DNA of 64,000 nt from TH1177 sp042138015 (GCA_042138015.1 JBHIVA010000004.1:1-64000), one strand, 5' to 3'; counted from the stretch's first letter, positions 28,715 to 38,418 are shown. Numbers and translations are program-made. Notes: generated by a model not told the origin, from the sequence alone.

Positions 28715-29821
28715 TCATCTCTTATTTAAATCAATAATTTCCATAAATTTATCAAAAACAAAAGTACAGTCATATGGACCAGGTGACGCTTCTGGATGGA
28801 ATTGTACTGCTATAGCAGGTTTATTTTTATGAATTATTCCTTCTAGAGTCTTGTCATCAGGATTATAAAACCATGGTTCGAATCCTGTCCTGTCGAGTGT
28901 TTTAGGATCAATTCCATATCCGTGATTTTGACTAGTGATATAAGATCTTTTATCTTCAATATTAATACATGTTTTATTTTGGCCTCTGTGACCATATTTT
29001 AATTTAAATGTATCTGCTCCGGCTGATAAAGCAAGAATTTGATTTCCTAGACAAATACCAAGAGTTGGAATAGCACTTTCCATTAATTGTTTTACTGTGT
29101 TGATTGTTTCTTGACACATTTTAGGATCTCCTGGTCCATTACTAATCACTACACCTTGAGGGTTATTCGATACAACCTCACTAAAAGAGGCGTTCCAAGG
29201 AAGTTGGACTACTTTATATCCTCTCCTTAGGAAATTTCTAATAATACTAAATTTAGTTCCCGTATCTAATAATACTATAATCCTATCATCCGAATTACCA
29301 TATATTTGTATATCTCGAGAACTTACTGTCGACATAAAATTTTTATTATTATAATTATCTTTCTCGAAAATGGCTGATACATCCAACTTTTTAAGATGGG
29401 TTTTAGAAGATGAAATAATTCCCATCATTACACCATGCTGACGAATTATTTTTGTTAATTCTCTAGTATCTATTCCAAATATTCCGGGAATCTTTTCTTG
29501 ATATAACCATTCATCAAGTGTTTTTACACAACTCCAATGACTGGCAACATCTGAAAGGTTATGAACAACCAAACCACTACATTGTATTTTATCAGACTCA
29601 AAAAATTTCGGTAAACCAAACTCATCCAAAGTAGTTCGAGCGGGTACTCCATAGTTTCCAATGAGAGGATATGTCAGACATAATATTTGTCCACTATATG
29701 AAGGATCAGTTAGACTCTCAGTATATCCAACCATCCCTGTGTTAAAGACTACCTCACCAGAACAGACGGAAGGGTAACCAAATCCAATACCTGAAAAAAC
29801 TTTACCACTTTCCAATATCAA
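28715..29821 (-). CDS. carA: Carbamoyl-phosphate synthase small (glutaminase) subunit
   Basis: 368 aa; hydrolyses glutamine and channels ammonia to CarB. N-terminal domain with FNTGMVGYTESLTDPSYSGQ, C-terminal class I amidotransferase with nucleophile C257 (LGICLGNQ), and H342 and E344 (QFHPEASPGPYD). The first usable start is TTG at 29821. The frame is open 16 codons further upstream (Y-T-G-Y-N-A-E-L precedes) without ATG/GTG/TTG, so the true N-terminus may be slightly longer or use a rare start. Operon with carB. Confidence 0.95.
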   Translation of the reverse strand: MILESGKVFSGIGFGYPSVCSGEVVFNTGMVGYTESLTDPSYSGQILCLTYPLIGNYGVPARTTLDEFGLPKFFESDKIQCSGLVVHNLSDVASHWSCVKTLDEWLYQEKIPGIFGIDTRELTKIIRQHGVMMGIISSSKTHLKKLDVSAIFEKDNYNNKNFMSTVSSRDIQIYGNSDDRIIVLLDTGTKFSIIRNFLRRGYKVVQLPWNASFSEVVSNNPQGVVISNGPGDPKMCQETINTVKQLMESAIPTLGICLGNQILALSAGADTFKLKYGHRGQNKTCINIEDKRSYITSQNHGYGIDPKTLDRTGFEPWFYNPDDKTLEGIIHKNKPAIAVQFHPEASPGPYDCTFVFDKFMEIIDLNKR

Positions 29822-31010
29822 TTCTGCATTATACCCAGTATATTTTTGATAAAGTGTAGGAATTTTGTATCTCTATTAGTAAAAAATAAAGAAAATTTAA
29901 ATTTTTCTATATAATACTACCAGTTTGCATTTAGGTTTCAGTTCTCATAAAGTATTATTCTAATTTTTTCCTCTTGTATATAAATAAATTTTCCATATTT
30001 ACAAAGCATGCTAAGATTTGTTTATTTTTTTTATCTAATTCATAACTAGAACTTCGCTTTTTATAGGTTATTCTGTAAATAATTTTCTTTAAAACTTGTT
30101 ACAAATAAGGTTTGGAAAAAGCAGTTTATATTAAAAGATCCTATCCTTTCATAAATTAAGATAATCAAGCGGTCATTTGATATCAGAATTTCGGAGGCTG
30201 ATACTTGTGATTTTACTTAAAAATAAATAAAACGAATAATAACAATTATAAATTTTCAGGATATAATAATATAATAAACTCAATTTTGATGCAATTAATA
30301 TCTTTCGAAACCTTACTCGTTTAATAATTTTATTCTATCTCATATTCTTTTTTTCATTAACATAAATTTTATTATCTAGTTTAGATTTTTTCGGGTTTTC
30401 GTATTGAATTAATATCCTCTTTTCTAGGAAATACGATCTATTTTATACTACTAGACTTGAACACTAATCATATTCAAAAAAATTTCAAAGAATGAAAGAT
30501 ATACTTTAGGAATATCGAATAAACTAATTTTTACATTTTCAGTTTTAATTAATTATATTGAACTTAGACGATGAACCTATTACTAAGAAACATTGCGTAT
30601 TCGATTTCTATTTTTCTATCGATATTAAATTCTAGAATATACTTTATTCATTAGTTTTCAGAGGTGATTAAAATTCTAATATGAAAATTTATAGAATATA
30701 CCCAACCGATCGGAAAGTATGAGGAAATAAGTGTTAAAATCAGAACTTAAACTTTTCAAGATAATCAATTCATCTCCTAGTTTCTTTTTCTGGATATTGG
30801 TAATAATCAATAATTAATTAGAACAAAAAAATCTAGAAAAACCGGAAAGATCTTACCAATAGACTTTAATTTCAACGTAGAAAAACTCTATTTGTTTGAG
30901 TTATACTTTTGAAATTATGATAATCGTTAGTAGAGGTTTAAATAAAGATGAAAATGTTATTTCTTTAAAACTAATATTATCGGGTATTGTATTATTATTG
31001 ATTCCCTATA
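29822..31010. other. 1.2-kb AT-rich spacer
   Basis: No gene or RNA recognised between carA and the glycosyltransferase gene. Both are transcribed outward, so two promoters must lie here. Stops are frequent in all frames. Confidence 0.4.
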
Positions 31011-31883
31011 ATGAATGAAATTAGTATTGGAATAATCTCTTTTAATGAACAGAAAAATATTCTCAATCTATTAGGTTCTCTCAAATCTCAAAGAATTCCA
31101 CATCCCTTTCATTTGAAGGAGGTAATAATCTGTGATGATTCTTCTGATAATACTCCAACTCTAATTAGATCTTTTGCAAAAGCTAATTCTGATCTTTGTA
31201 TATATCTTTTCCATAATAAAACCAGAAATGGAGCAGCTAAAGGATGGGATATGATATTTAGACAGTCGAGCGGAGATATTTTAGTTTTATATGATGCAGA
31301 TATAATTCTTGATGAGAATTGTACTTTTAATCTTGTAAAAAATATTTCGAATAATAGTATTGGACTCTCTGCTTCGAATCCACAACCAATTAACCCTGAA
31401 AATATATACGGTAGAGCTGCGCGATTTATTTCTAATTGGCTGAGGAATATAAGAAAACAAGGTTTAACTCAATATACTGTAATGGGAAGGGCTTTGGCAA
31501 TAAGAGATGATATAGCAAAAAAAATATTCATACCTGCAAATATCATTGCTATAGACCTTTTTATCCAAGATGAAGTACTGAAATTTAATGAGAAAGTAAA
31601 ATACGTAGATGACGCAAAGGTATTTTTTAAGACCCCTTCAACATTGTCTGATTTTTTATCTCAAGTACTGAGAGCAGACCACGGACATAAACAAATTTCA
31701 CTAGTTTGTACCAAAAAACTTTCGAAGATCGTAAATCTCAAAACATCAATTAGTTGCTTTATAGGTGACCCTTTAGGAGGATTTGCATTAATTTACTGTT
31801 ATTCTTTTCTTCCATATCATAAGATAAAGCATTCTGTAAGAGTTTCCTCGCCCAAATGGGATGTTGCCACAAGTACAAAGTGA
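31011..31883 (+). CDS. Family 2 glycosyltransferase
   Basis: 290-aa GT-A fold enzyme: EISIGIISFNEQKNILNLL start, CDDSSDNT nucleotide-binding region, KTRNGAAKGWD, and the DxD-type metal site LYDADIILDENC. The C-terminal part has one hydrophobic stretch (about 245-265) rather than several helices, so it is peripheral or single-span. Acceptor unknown; likely protein or lipid glycosylation at the cell surface. Followed by aIF5A in the same direction but with an apparent separate promoter. Confidence 0.8.
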   Translation: MNEISIGIISFNEQKNILNLLGSLKSQRIPHPFHLKEVIICDDSSDNTPTLIRSFAKANSDLCIYLFHNKTRNGAAKGWDMIFRQSSGDILVLYDADIILDENCTFNLVKNISNNSIGLSASNPQPINPENIYGRAARFISNWLRNIRKQGLTQYTVMGRALAIRDDIAKKIFIPANIIAIDLFIQDEVLKFNEKVKYVDDAKVFFKTPSTLSDFLSQVLRADHGHKQISLVCTKKLSKIVNLKTSISCFIGDPLGGFALIYCYSFLPYHKIKHSVRVSSPKWDVATSTK

Positions 31884-31923
31884 TATCTCGTAAATAATGA
31901 AGTTGAAAGGATCCAAACAGAAA

Positions 31924-31935
31924 TATTATATATCA
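31924..31935 (+). promoter_or_regulatory. TATA-box candidate for aIF5A
   Basis: TATTATATATCA lies about 30 bp (centre) before the ATG at 31959, consistent with a nearly leaderless mRNA. Prediction from spacing and composition only. Confidence 0.4.
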
Positions 31936-31958
31936 ATATCTTTCCTCTTTCAATAATT

Positions 31959-32351
31959 ATGAGTAAACCAATGGAGCTTGGCAGTTTAAAGGTTGGATCA
32001 TACATTATAATTGATAACGAGCCTTGTAGAATCGTTTCATACGATCATAGTAAACCTGGAAAACATGGTTCTGCTAAAGCACGTGTTTCTGCAATAGGTG
32101 TTTTTGATGGATCAAAGCACGGTATGGTATCTCCTGTTTCTGCCAATGTTGAAGTTCCACTGATAGACAAAAGAAGTGGACAAGTGGTATCGATAACTGG
32201 TTCATCCCTACAGATAATGGACCTTGAAACTTTTGAAGTATTTGAAACATCCTCTATTGAAGATGAGATAAGAGATAAAATTGTTCAAGGAGGAGAGATA
32301 GAATATTGGAAGGTGCTTGATAGAATAAAAATAGTAAGAGCAAAAGGTTAA
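31959..32351 (+). CDS. Translation initiation/elongation factor aIF5A
   Basis: 130 aa, archaeal homologue of eIF5A, which relieves ribosome stalling. The N-terminal SH3-like domain has the hypusine loop SKPGKHGSAK, with K35 the residue expected to become (deoxy)hypusine. The C-terminal OB domain contains the QIMDLETFEVFE strand region. Length typical for archaea. A 44-aa gene follows 66 bp later in the same direction. Confidence 0.96.
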   Translation: MSKPMELGSLKVGSYIIIDNEPCRIVSYDHSKPGKHGSAKARVSAIGVFDGSKHGMVSPVSANVEVPLIDKRSGQVVSITGSSLQIMDLETFEVFETSSIEDEIRDKIVQGGEIEYWKVLDRIKIVRAKG

Positions 32352-32417
32352 GAAACATGTAATGAAAGTTTAAACTGTTTGGAAACACATAAAAAACGAT
32401 ACATACTACATCTTACT

Positions 32418-32552
32418 ATGAACAATAAAAAAACAATGCCTATTTGTTTTTCTCCTGAGGAGTTAAATATAATAAAAGAATATGCAACAAGGTTCAAAAT
32501 GACAGATTATAGCCATGCTGTTGAAAAAGTTGTTTCAGAAATAAAAAGCTAG
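32418..32552 (+). CDS. Small helical protein (44 aa) downstream of aIF5A
   Basis: Reads MPICFSPEELNIIKEYATRF from its second Met, then a second amphipathic helix. The short strand plus two helices resembles a ribbon-helix-helix module, similar in style to the 55-aa protein at 21980-22147. ATG start, no strong ribosome binding site. No family recognised. Confidence 0.5.
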   Translation: MNNKKTMPICFSPEELNIIKEYATRFKMTDYSHAVEKVVSEIKS

Positions 32553-32622
32553 TGATAAGATTTTCCTAATTTTTGTTGTGTTTTTTTCTTCATTTTGGAA
32601 TAATATACAATTACTTAATATA

Positions 32623-33279
32623 TTAATTGAGATTTTGTCTTAAGTCCTCACAATCATCAGTATGCGAATCTCCTTGCTTTGAATCAAAATCTATAACCAT
32701 ATCAAAATCTTCGCCACAACTAAAAAAATCTGCTCCTTTTCCTCCTTTAAGGATATCACTCCCGTAATCACCATAAAGTTCATCATTCCCATCATCTCCA
32801 GATAAATAATCATCCCCATAAGATCCTATTAGATTGTCATTCCCTTTACCGCCGAATAAAAAATCATCACCAGAAGAACCAAGTAAATTATCTTCACCAT
32901 CATCCCCATAAATTTCGTCATCATTGCTACCTCCATTAAGAATATCGTCACCACTTTTTCCAGAAATAACATCCAGTCCTTCTCTCCCATAGATAATATC
33001 CGATTTTAAAGTACCAGTAAGGTCTCTATTGATATCAATAGATTCATCGGGTTGAATTGTACATTTTGCATTTTGCACTGAAAATGATGTTCCATTATTA
33101 ACCAAACTAAATGAAAATTGACCTGATTGGTCAGAACATACTGTACCTATTTTTATATTTTTTGAATTATCTTTATTCTCGTTTTCGGATCCTGACGAAT
33201 AAACTTTGTGGAAAAAAAGATTAGGTAATATAATAATCATCAATAAAAGAAAAATTGATAATATAGTCCCAGAATTCAT
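32623..33279 (-). CDS. Secreted RTX (hemolysin-type calcium-binding repeat) protein A
   Basis: 218 aa. N-terminal hydrophobic signal/anchor (about residues 5-25), a short spacer with two Cys, then about nine GGxGxDxx-type nonapeptide repeats (about residues 95-195, e.g. GSSGDDFLFGGKGNDNLIGS). Such repeats form a parallel beta-roll that folds on calcium, pointing to an extracellular role. A final CGEDFD...DDCEDL segment carries two Cys. Its paralogue lies divergently at 33629-34282. Confidence 0.85.
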   Translation of the reverse strand: MNSGTILSIFLLLMIIILPNLFFHKVYSSGSENENKDNSKNIKIGTVCSDQSGQFSFSLVNNGTSFSVQNAKCTIQPDESIDINRDLTGTLKSDIIYGREGLDVISGKSGDDILNGGSNDDEIYGDDGEDNLLGSSGDDFLFGGKGNDNLIGSYGDDYLSGDDGNDELYGDYGSDILKGGKGADFFSCGEDFDMVIDFDSKQGDSHTDDCEDLRQNLN

Positions 33280-33628
33280 TCTTATGATTTTGTATTTAAG
33301 AGTTATATTGACTATGACTATTTTTTATAAAATAATTTTACTCAAGATTATCTTAAACTTATCAATATAACTTATACATTTAAATAATTATAGAGAATTG
33401 TTCTGTTTTGATGGTTAATAAATAAAACTAACGTACAGAAGATAGTATAGCACTAATGCTATTTTAATATATTTTTAATAGATTTTGGTAATATCATTTT
33501 TGTTGTTAGAAGATTATGATCATTAGGAAGAAAAAATATCTTTAATAATAGTAACAATAAATATATAATAAAATATTTTCTGAAATTCTTCGATATCATT
33601 GATAAACTTTGTAAATTATATATAAAAA
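33280..33628. other. Divergent intergenic region between the RTX genes
   Basis: About 350 bp carrying both outward promoters. Contains AT-rich TATA-like runs near each start (TTATATATAAAA before 33629) but no shared operator could be identified by eye. Confidence 0.4.
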
Positions 33629-34282
33629 ATGAAGTACAGTTATTTGGCCATATTCATTACTTACTTTACAGCAAAATCAAAAATTCCTTTATCTTACAAA
33701 TTTGTCAACAAGTATCTAATTATATTATTATTATTTAATATATTTATTTTGATTCATTTCATCATGGTTAATGATCTAATGAATGTTTATGGAAGATCTT
33801 CTTTTTGTGATGGTTCTGTATTAGTTGATTCGGATTACAGCAAAGGAAAGGTTTTAGTTGGAACATCAAATTTAGAATCACCAGATTGTATAATTGGAAC
33901 TAAGAAAAATAATGTCATTTTAGGCCTAGATGGGCCTGACATACTATATGGTAAGAAAGGAAATGATACCTTAAAAGGAGGTTTTGGAAATGATAAAATA
34001 TTCGGGAATTCTGGAGATGATAAAATTATTGGATCTGAAGGCGATGATCAACTCTATGGTAATAAAGGAAACGACTTTGTTTATGGCGGATTCGATTCAG
34101 ACTTTTTAAGTGGAGGGCATGGGAACGACAAACTCTATGGAGATTATGGTGATGATGTCCTAGAGGGAGGAAAAGGGGTAGATTTCTTTGATTGTGGAGA
34201 AGATTACGATGTGATACTGGATTATAGTTCTTCAGAAGGTGATTCGCAAGTTAATTGTGAAGAAATAAATAAAAAAGATTAA
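33629..34282 (+). CDS. Secreted RTX (hemolysin-type calcium-binding repeat) protein B
   Basis: 217 aa, paralogue of the divergent 218-aa RTX protein. A basic N-terminus is followed by a single hydrophobic segment (about residues 28-48), then a Cys-containing spacer and about eight to nine calcium-binding nonapeptides (about 95-190: GNSGDDKIIGSEGDDQLYG and similar), ending DCGEDYDVILDYSSSEGDSQ. The long N-terminus before the hydrophobic segment leaves open a later start (ATG about codon 46). Confidence 0.85.
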   Translation: MKYSYLAIFITYFTAKSKIPLSYKFVNKYLIILLLFNIFILIHFIMVNDLMNVYGRSSFCDGSVLVDSDYSKGKVLVGTSNLESPDCIIGTKKNNVILGLDGPDILYGKKGNDTLKGGFGNDKIFGNSGDDKIIGSEGDDQLYGNKGNDFVYGGFDSDFLSGGHGNDKLYGDYGDDVLEGGKGVDFFDCGEDYDVILDYSSSEGDSQVNCEEINKKD

Positions 34283-34335
34283 GCTTTTTTTATAAATTCT
34301 TTTTATAGGATATCATAATAATTTTAGATTTAATC

Positions 34336-34551
34336 ATGTTGAAACTATTAGAGTTAATTTTTAGAAGGTACAGATGTGATATTTGCAAAAAAAGATTTAG
34401 AAGGATCGAATTCGCCATGCAACATGAACAGGTGATTCACGGTAATGGGAGACAATATTACTGTAAGAAATGTAATTTGGGTTTTTTTGGAATGGAACAG
34501 ATGAGAGATCATATAAAAAAATATCATTCTTATAGTACTAAAAATAGTTAG
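34336..34551 (+). CDS. Two-finger C2H2 zinc protein (71 aa)
   Basis: Two consecutive C2H2 fingers: YRCDICKKRFRRIEFAMQHE with VIH, and YYCKKCNLGFFGMEQMRDH with KKYH, each C-x2-C-x12-H-type. Compact size suggests a small nucleic-acid-binding protein. Follows the RTX-B gene by 53 bp in the same direction. Confidence 0.8.
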   Translation: MLKLLELIFRRYRCDICKKRFRRIEFAMQHEQVIHGNGRQYYCKKCNLGFFGMEQMRDHIKKYHSYSTKNS

Positions 34552-34618
34552 AAGTTTAAGAGCTCACATTCCTATTTTCACAAGAATAAAATATAGCCAG
34601 TTATATTTTCAATATTTT

Positions 34619-34867
34619 GTGGATAAAAAATGTTCAAAGTGTAACAATATTTTTGATGATTCTTTAGTAGAAGATCCCAGCCAACAAAAATACTCATCTT
34701 GTAATTCGTGCTGGAAAGAATGGACAACTTATGCAGTAATGGTTATCAACGAAATGAGATTAGACATGTCATTACCAGAACACAGAAAAGCTTTGAAGAA
34801 GCATGAAAGGATTTTCTTTGGTTTGGAGCAAGGAGAACAAATTCAAAAGAATCCAGAAGATCAATAA
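34619..34867 (+). CDS. Zinc-ribbon protein with YggX-like (Fe(II)-trafficking) domain
   Basis: 82 aa. An N-terminal Cys motif (CSKCNNIF and CNSC, residues about 5-8 and 28-31) precedes a helical segment WKEWTTYAVMVINEMRLDMS, then LPEHRKALKKHERIFFG. The second part resembles the core of YggX/Iron_traffic proteins (WxxWxxxQTMLINExxL...EHRKxLEQEMxxFLF), which protect Fe-S proteins from oxidants. The start codon is GTG (34619). The family assignment rests on this pattern only, and the zinc motif is not part of bacterial YggX. Confidence 0.6.
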   Translation: MDKKCSKCNNIFDDSLVEDPSQQKYSSCNSCWKEWTTYAVMVINEMRLDMSLPEHRKALKKHERIFFGLEQGEQIQKNPEDQ

Positions 34868-35170
34868 TTCTTATTCTTTTTATTGGGTTATTCTACATGA
34901 TGACTTGATTATAAAAATAAAATTTGATGAATACAAGTTCATTGTAAAATCTCTTTGATTATGTACTGTCTAAGTCTTAATGGAAAATTAAAAGTAGTTT
35001 AGTTACTTCAAAAATGTGATCAAATTTAATTTAGGGGTTATTTCACAGTTTTAGAAATTAATAAAAAAAATTCTTCATGAATGATAAATATTATGTATTA
35101 AATATATAAAAATTATTTCGAGGCTTGTTTATATATCTGCTTTTAACTTTAGTACATTAAGACAAGGAAG
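34868..35170. other. AT-rich spacer
   Basis: About 300 bp, nothing recognised beyond likely promoter DNA for the downstream membrane protein. Confidence 0.35.
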
Positions 35171-35953
35171 ATGGAAAAAGCAAGTAATGATAGATCGAGA
35201 GATTTTGATGCTTTCTCTCCAACTTTGTCCACTAAATATGGACGTGAAGCGTCATTTCTTTTAAAAACTATTACCATAAACTTTAGGATTATCATCGGCA
35301 TACTCATGGGATTGATCTTATTGGTATCAATAGATTTATCTGCTGACCTAGGATTAAAATCTATATTATCGGACGAACTTCTGGACCTTTTGATAATTAT
35401 TATTTCTATTATTATACTTTTTATTGTTATAACGATTCTAAAACCAATTCGTAAATATCGAAATCTAATGGATAAATGGATCAATCTTTTTGAACGAAAT
35501 TCTTTAGCTACAGAGCTGAGAGTTATGATATCAAATAGAGATAAAAAAGAAGTATTAACTGCCATTTCATCTATCTTAGAACCCATAAACACCAAACTAC
35601 ATCCTTATTTAGAGAATAAACAAATTTATGGAAAATTTTTTGATATCCAAATCTCCGACGGTATTTTTAATATTTTGATAGACCAAACAAATGTAAATGA
35701 TAATAAAGAACTATCACAAGAGTTATCACAGTACGGTGGGATTATTGTAAACATTTACGACAAAATAGTTGATGAATTTGTTTTCAATTCATTTATCAAA
35801 CATTTGAAAAGATATTCTCAGAAAAACAAAATTGGAATTACAATAATAATAGCAGAAGATATATCTGAAGAGGTCTATGATATAATATCTAGTTCTGCGG
35901 ATAAAGTCATCAATAAAATCATACTCGTTGAAAAATCTAATATTGTAATTTAA
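35171..35953 (+). CDS. Two-helix membrane protein with cytoplasmic domain
   Basis: 260 aa. A polar N-terminus (about 35 residues) is followed by two hydrophobic helices (about 38-58 and 72-95), then a ~160-residue soluble domain predicted alpha/beta (GKFFDIQISDGIFNILIDQTN, later KIGITIIIAEDI). No known family. The soluble domain ends at VEKSNIVI. A long antisense open frame at the same place is a shadow. Confidence 0.6.
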   Translation: MEKASNDRSRDFDAFSPTLSTKYGREASFLLKTITINFRIIIGILMGLILLVSIDLSADLGLKSILSDELLDLLIIIISIIILFIVITILKPIRKYRNLMDKWINLFERNSLATELRVMISNRDKKEVLTAISSILEPINTKLHPYLENKQIYGKFFDIQISDGIFNILIDQTNVNDNKELSQELSQYGGIIVNIYDKIVDEFVFNSFIKHLKRYSQKNKIGITIIIAEDISEEVYDIISSSADKVINKIILVEKSNIVI

Positions 35954-35973
35954 CTATATTTTGTGTCAATTTT

Positions 35974-36282
35974 CTACTCTATGATATTGTTGTTCTTTCT
36001 AACGAAAATTAGAAAATTTTTTACCCATTTAACATACTCATTAATACCACTATCCGTTATTTTATAGAATTTTGCATTTGATGTTTGAATAGATGAAATA
36101 TAATGGTTCTGTTCTAATTTTTCTAATAAAAAGGAAATTCTATCCGGACGTTGCTTTTTTATATCTCTAATTTTTGTCATTATATGATATTTACTTACAG
36201 GACTATTTTTTGAATTTAAATATAGATATTCCAAAATTGTGAGCATAGTATATTCCGAAGAATATCTCCTTGGTTTTGACAA
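35974..36282 (-). CDS. Winged-helix DNA-binding protein
   Basis: 102 aa with the order helix-helix-recognition helix-wing: TMLTILEYLYLNSKNSP, HIMTKIRDIKKQRPDRISFLLEKLEQNHYI, then strand KFYKITDSGINEYVKWV. This is the typical short archaeal winged-helix regulator related to PadR/MarR-type and eukaryal-like wHTH proteins. Targets unknown. Convergent with the membrane protein gene, 20 bp apart. Confidence 0.7.
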   Translation of the reverse strand: MSKPRRYSSEYTMLTILEYLYLNSKNSPVSKYHIMTKIRDIKKQRPDRISFLLEKLEQNHYISSIQTSNAKFYKITDSGINEYVKWVKNFLIFVRKNNNIIE

Positions 36283-36822
36283 TTGTTATAATATTCTATA
36301 ACTTGGCTAATTATACATATAGTGTTATAATCGCCCTATTACCAGCAGTCAAATCTTACATAGATTATTTCTCCCTAAATAACGTTCATATTTAAATAAA
36401 AAAGATGCACATGTAATGTATAGCACTTGATCAAGTTAAATTGACCAATGAGAGTATATTAATATGTCTTTTGTTTTGTATAATAGATGAGTATATAAAC
36501 GAACATAAATACGAATGCTAAGAATTAATTTTTATACTCAAGAGATAAATAAATAAAATAACTAGTTCTGTTCTACCAATCACATGCTTATCTACTACTC
36601 TTTCTGTGAGTAGCTAACTGGGATATCTATAAACTTCCAAATAACTTATAAGAATAGTGTAAGTCTTAACTCTGATTTAAACAACTAGTTTTATCTATTT
36701 ATGTCTCTCATATTAGATAATAATTTCTGTCGCGAAATTTCATTAGTATAGGGAACATAATAAGGAAAAAGATTCAGCTTTAAAATGGAAATGTTTTTTT
36801 AGAAGATGTATTTTGAATTGCA
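36283..36822. other. AT-rich spacer
   Basis: About 540 bp with no supported gene, RNA gene or obvious repeat. Confidence 0.4.
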
Positions 36823-37290
36823 TTAAATATTCTTTTCTTTATAGAGGAAATCTTTAGTCTGTTTATCTAATATTTGGAGCATTTCATCTTTGATTGATGA
36901 ATTAAATAATGCTTCTATGAAACATATACGTAATATTTCTCTGTTGCTTTCTTCTAAACGTTTTGTAGTTCTTATTACTGATGGAACGAGTTTTAAGATC
37001 AAAGCTGGTTTTTTAAAAATTTCCTCAAGATATATACTTAATATATAGTTTATTTTTTTACTTTCAAATTTAGAAAGAACTTCAAACCAGGACACCATCA
37101 ACTCTTCTAAAAGATTTATATCTACATGTGGAATTGAATTCAGTATCAAGCCAATTATTTCTATTTGCTCTTCCTTTGTTAAGCTATAAAAATCGGAAAG
37201 TTTATTCTTGATTATGGGTTTTCTTAAAAAATCCTGCAAATTTGCTAATATTTGAATTATATTTTCAGTAGTTCTAGGTGGTGTAGACAT
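36823..37290 (-). CDS. All-helical protein of unknown function
   Basis: 155 aa, soluble and almost entirely alpha-helical by pattern (repeated heptad-like stretches such as ENIIQILANLQDFLR and EILRICFIEALFNSS). It could be a HEAT-like or helical-repeat adaptor. No motif. Divergent from purA, with 103 bp between the start codons. Confidence 0.55.
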   Translation of the reverse strand: MSTPPRTTENIIQILANLQDFLRKPIIKNKLSDFYSLTKEEQIEIIGLILNSIPHVDINLLEELMVSWFEVLSKFESKKINYILSIYLEEIFKKPALILKLVPSVIRTTKRLEESNREILRICFIEALFNSSIKDEMLQILDKQTKDFLYKEKNI

Positions 37291-37393
37291 TAAAGAATTC
37301 TTTACTGAACTACTATAGAAATTTTTTTAATCGTACATATTTATTCATCATTCTTGCTCATAAATTAAATATAGATATATTTTACACTACTTC

Positions 37394-38398
37394 GTGGGTT
37401 GCAGAGTAATCGTTGGTGGTTTTTTCGGTGATGAAGGAAAAGGAAAGATCGTATCTTATTTAGTAAATAAAGATAACCCAAGTATTGCAGCAAGAGGAGG
37501 CGTTGGTCCAAATGCAGGACATACATTCGTAATTGGAAATAAAACATTCAAGGTTCGAATGCTACCAAGTGGTGTAATGAATAAGAATACTAAACTAGCT
37601 ATTGGCGCAGGTGTTTTGGTAAATCCTGAAATATTACTACAAGAAATTAATAGATTTAATACACAAAAGAGAACCTTCATTGATTCTAATTGCGGAATAA
37701 TTTCTCAAGAACATATTTTAAGGGATAGTTCAGAGGGTTATTTGAAAAATAACATAGGAACTACAGGAACAGGTACTGGTCCAGCAAATTCCGACAGAGC
37801 ACTTCGAATCTTACAACTTGCAAAGGATCGCATGGAGCTAGAGGAATATATTTCGGACGTAGGACTTATGATTTACTCGTATCTTGAGAAAAAAGAGTAT
37901 GTGTTACTTGAAGGCACACAAGGAACATTTCTATCTTTATTTCACGGTGGTTATCCATTTGTGACTTCAAAAGATGTAACAGCTTCATCTATTTGTGCTG
38001 ATGTTGGCATAGGTCCAAAGAATGTTGATGATGTGCTCGTTGTCTTCAAATCATTTGTAACTCGAGTTGGTGGAGGCCCATTAGAAAATGAATTGGAAAG
38101 AAATGAATCGGAAAAAAAAGGTTGGCTAGAATATGGAAGTGTTACAGGAAGAGAACGTAGGTCCTCTCCATTTAATGTGAAAATGGCAAAAAAAGCAATT
38201 CGTCTTAATGGTGCCACTAATATAGCATTGACTAAACTTGATGTCTTATATCCTGAAACCTCAGGTGTCACAGAATATAACAAACTCTCTACAAACGCAC
38301 GTAAATTTGTAGAAAATATTGAATCAGAGTTAGGACTTAATGTAGTTCTTATCGGAACTGGAGCCGAAATAAATGCAATAATAGATAGAAGAAAATGA
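37394..38398 (+). CDS. purA: Adenylosuccinate synthetase
   Basis: GTP-dependent conversion of IMP and aspartate to adenylosuccinate, first committed step to AMP. 334 aa, the short archaeal form. N-terminal GGFFGDEGKGKIVSYL P-loop-like motif, then GPNAGHTFVIG (catalytic His), TTGTGTGPANSDRA, LLEGTQGTF, and the late LTKLDVL guanine-recognition region. GTG start at 37394 puts the GFFGDEGKGK motif at residue 9, as in homologues. Monocistronic. Confidence 0.95.
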   Translation: MGCRVIVGGFFGDEGKGKIVSYLVNKDNPSIAARGGVGPNAGHTFVIGNKTFKVRMLPSGVMNKNTKLAIGAGVLVNPEILLQEINRFNTQKRTFIDSNCGIISQEHILRDSSEGYLKNNIGTTGTGTGPANSDRALRILQLAKDRMELEEYISDVGLMIYSYLEKKEYVLLEGTQGTFLSLFHGGYPFVTSKDVTASSICADVGIGPKNVDDVLVVFKSFVTRVGGGPLENELERNESEKKGWLEYGSVTGRERRSSPFNVKMAKKAIRLNGATNIALTKLDVLYPETSGVTEYNKLSTNARKFVENIESELGLNVVLIGTGAEINAIIDRRK

Positions 38399-38418
38399 CG
38401 TTCTTTATACTAAAAATA

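Noticed and set aside
28860..28900. A GGTTCGAATCC motif like a tRNA T-arm
   Set aside because: It lies inside the carA coding sequence (GFEPWF region); no acceptor or anticodon stems accompany it.
29822..31010. Possible CRISPR or tandem repeats in long AT-rich spacers
   Set aside because: No regularly spaced identical repeats were seen; only A/T runs and short chance repeats.
35149..35595. 148-codon minus-strand frame
   Set aside because: Antisense to the 260-aa membrane protein gene, low-complexity hydrophobic product, no conserved pattern.
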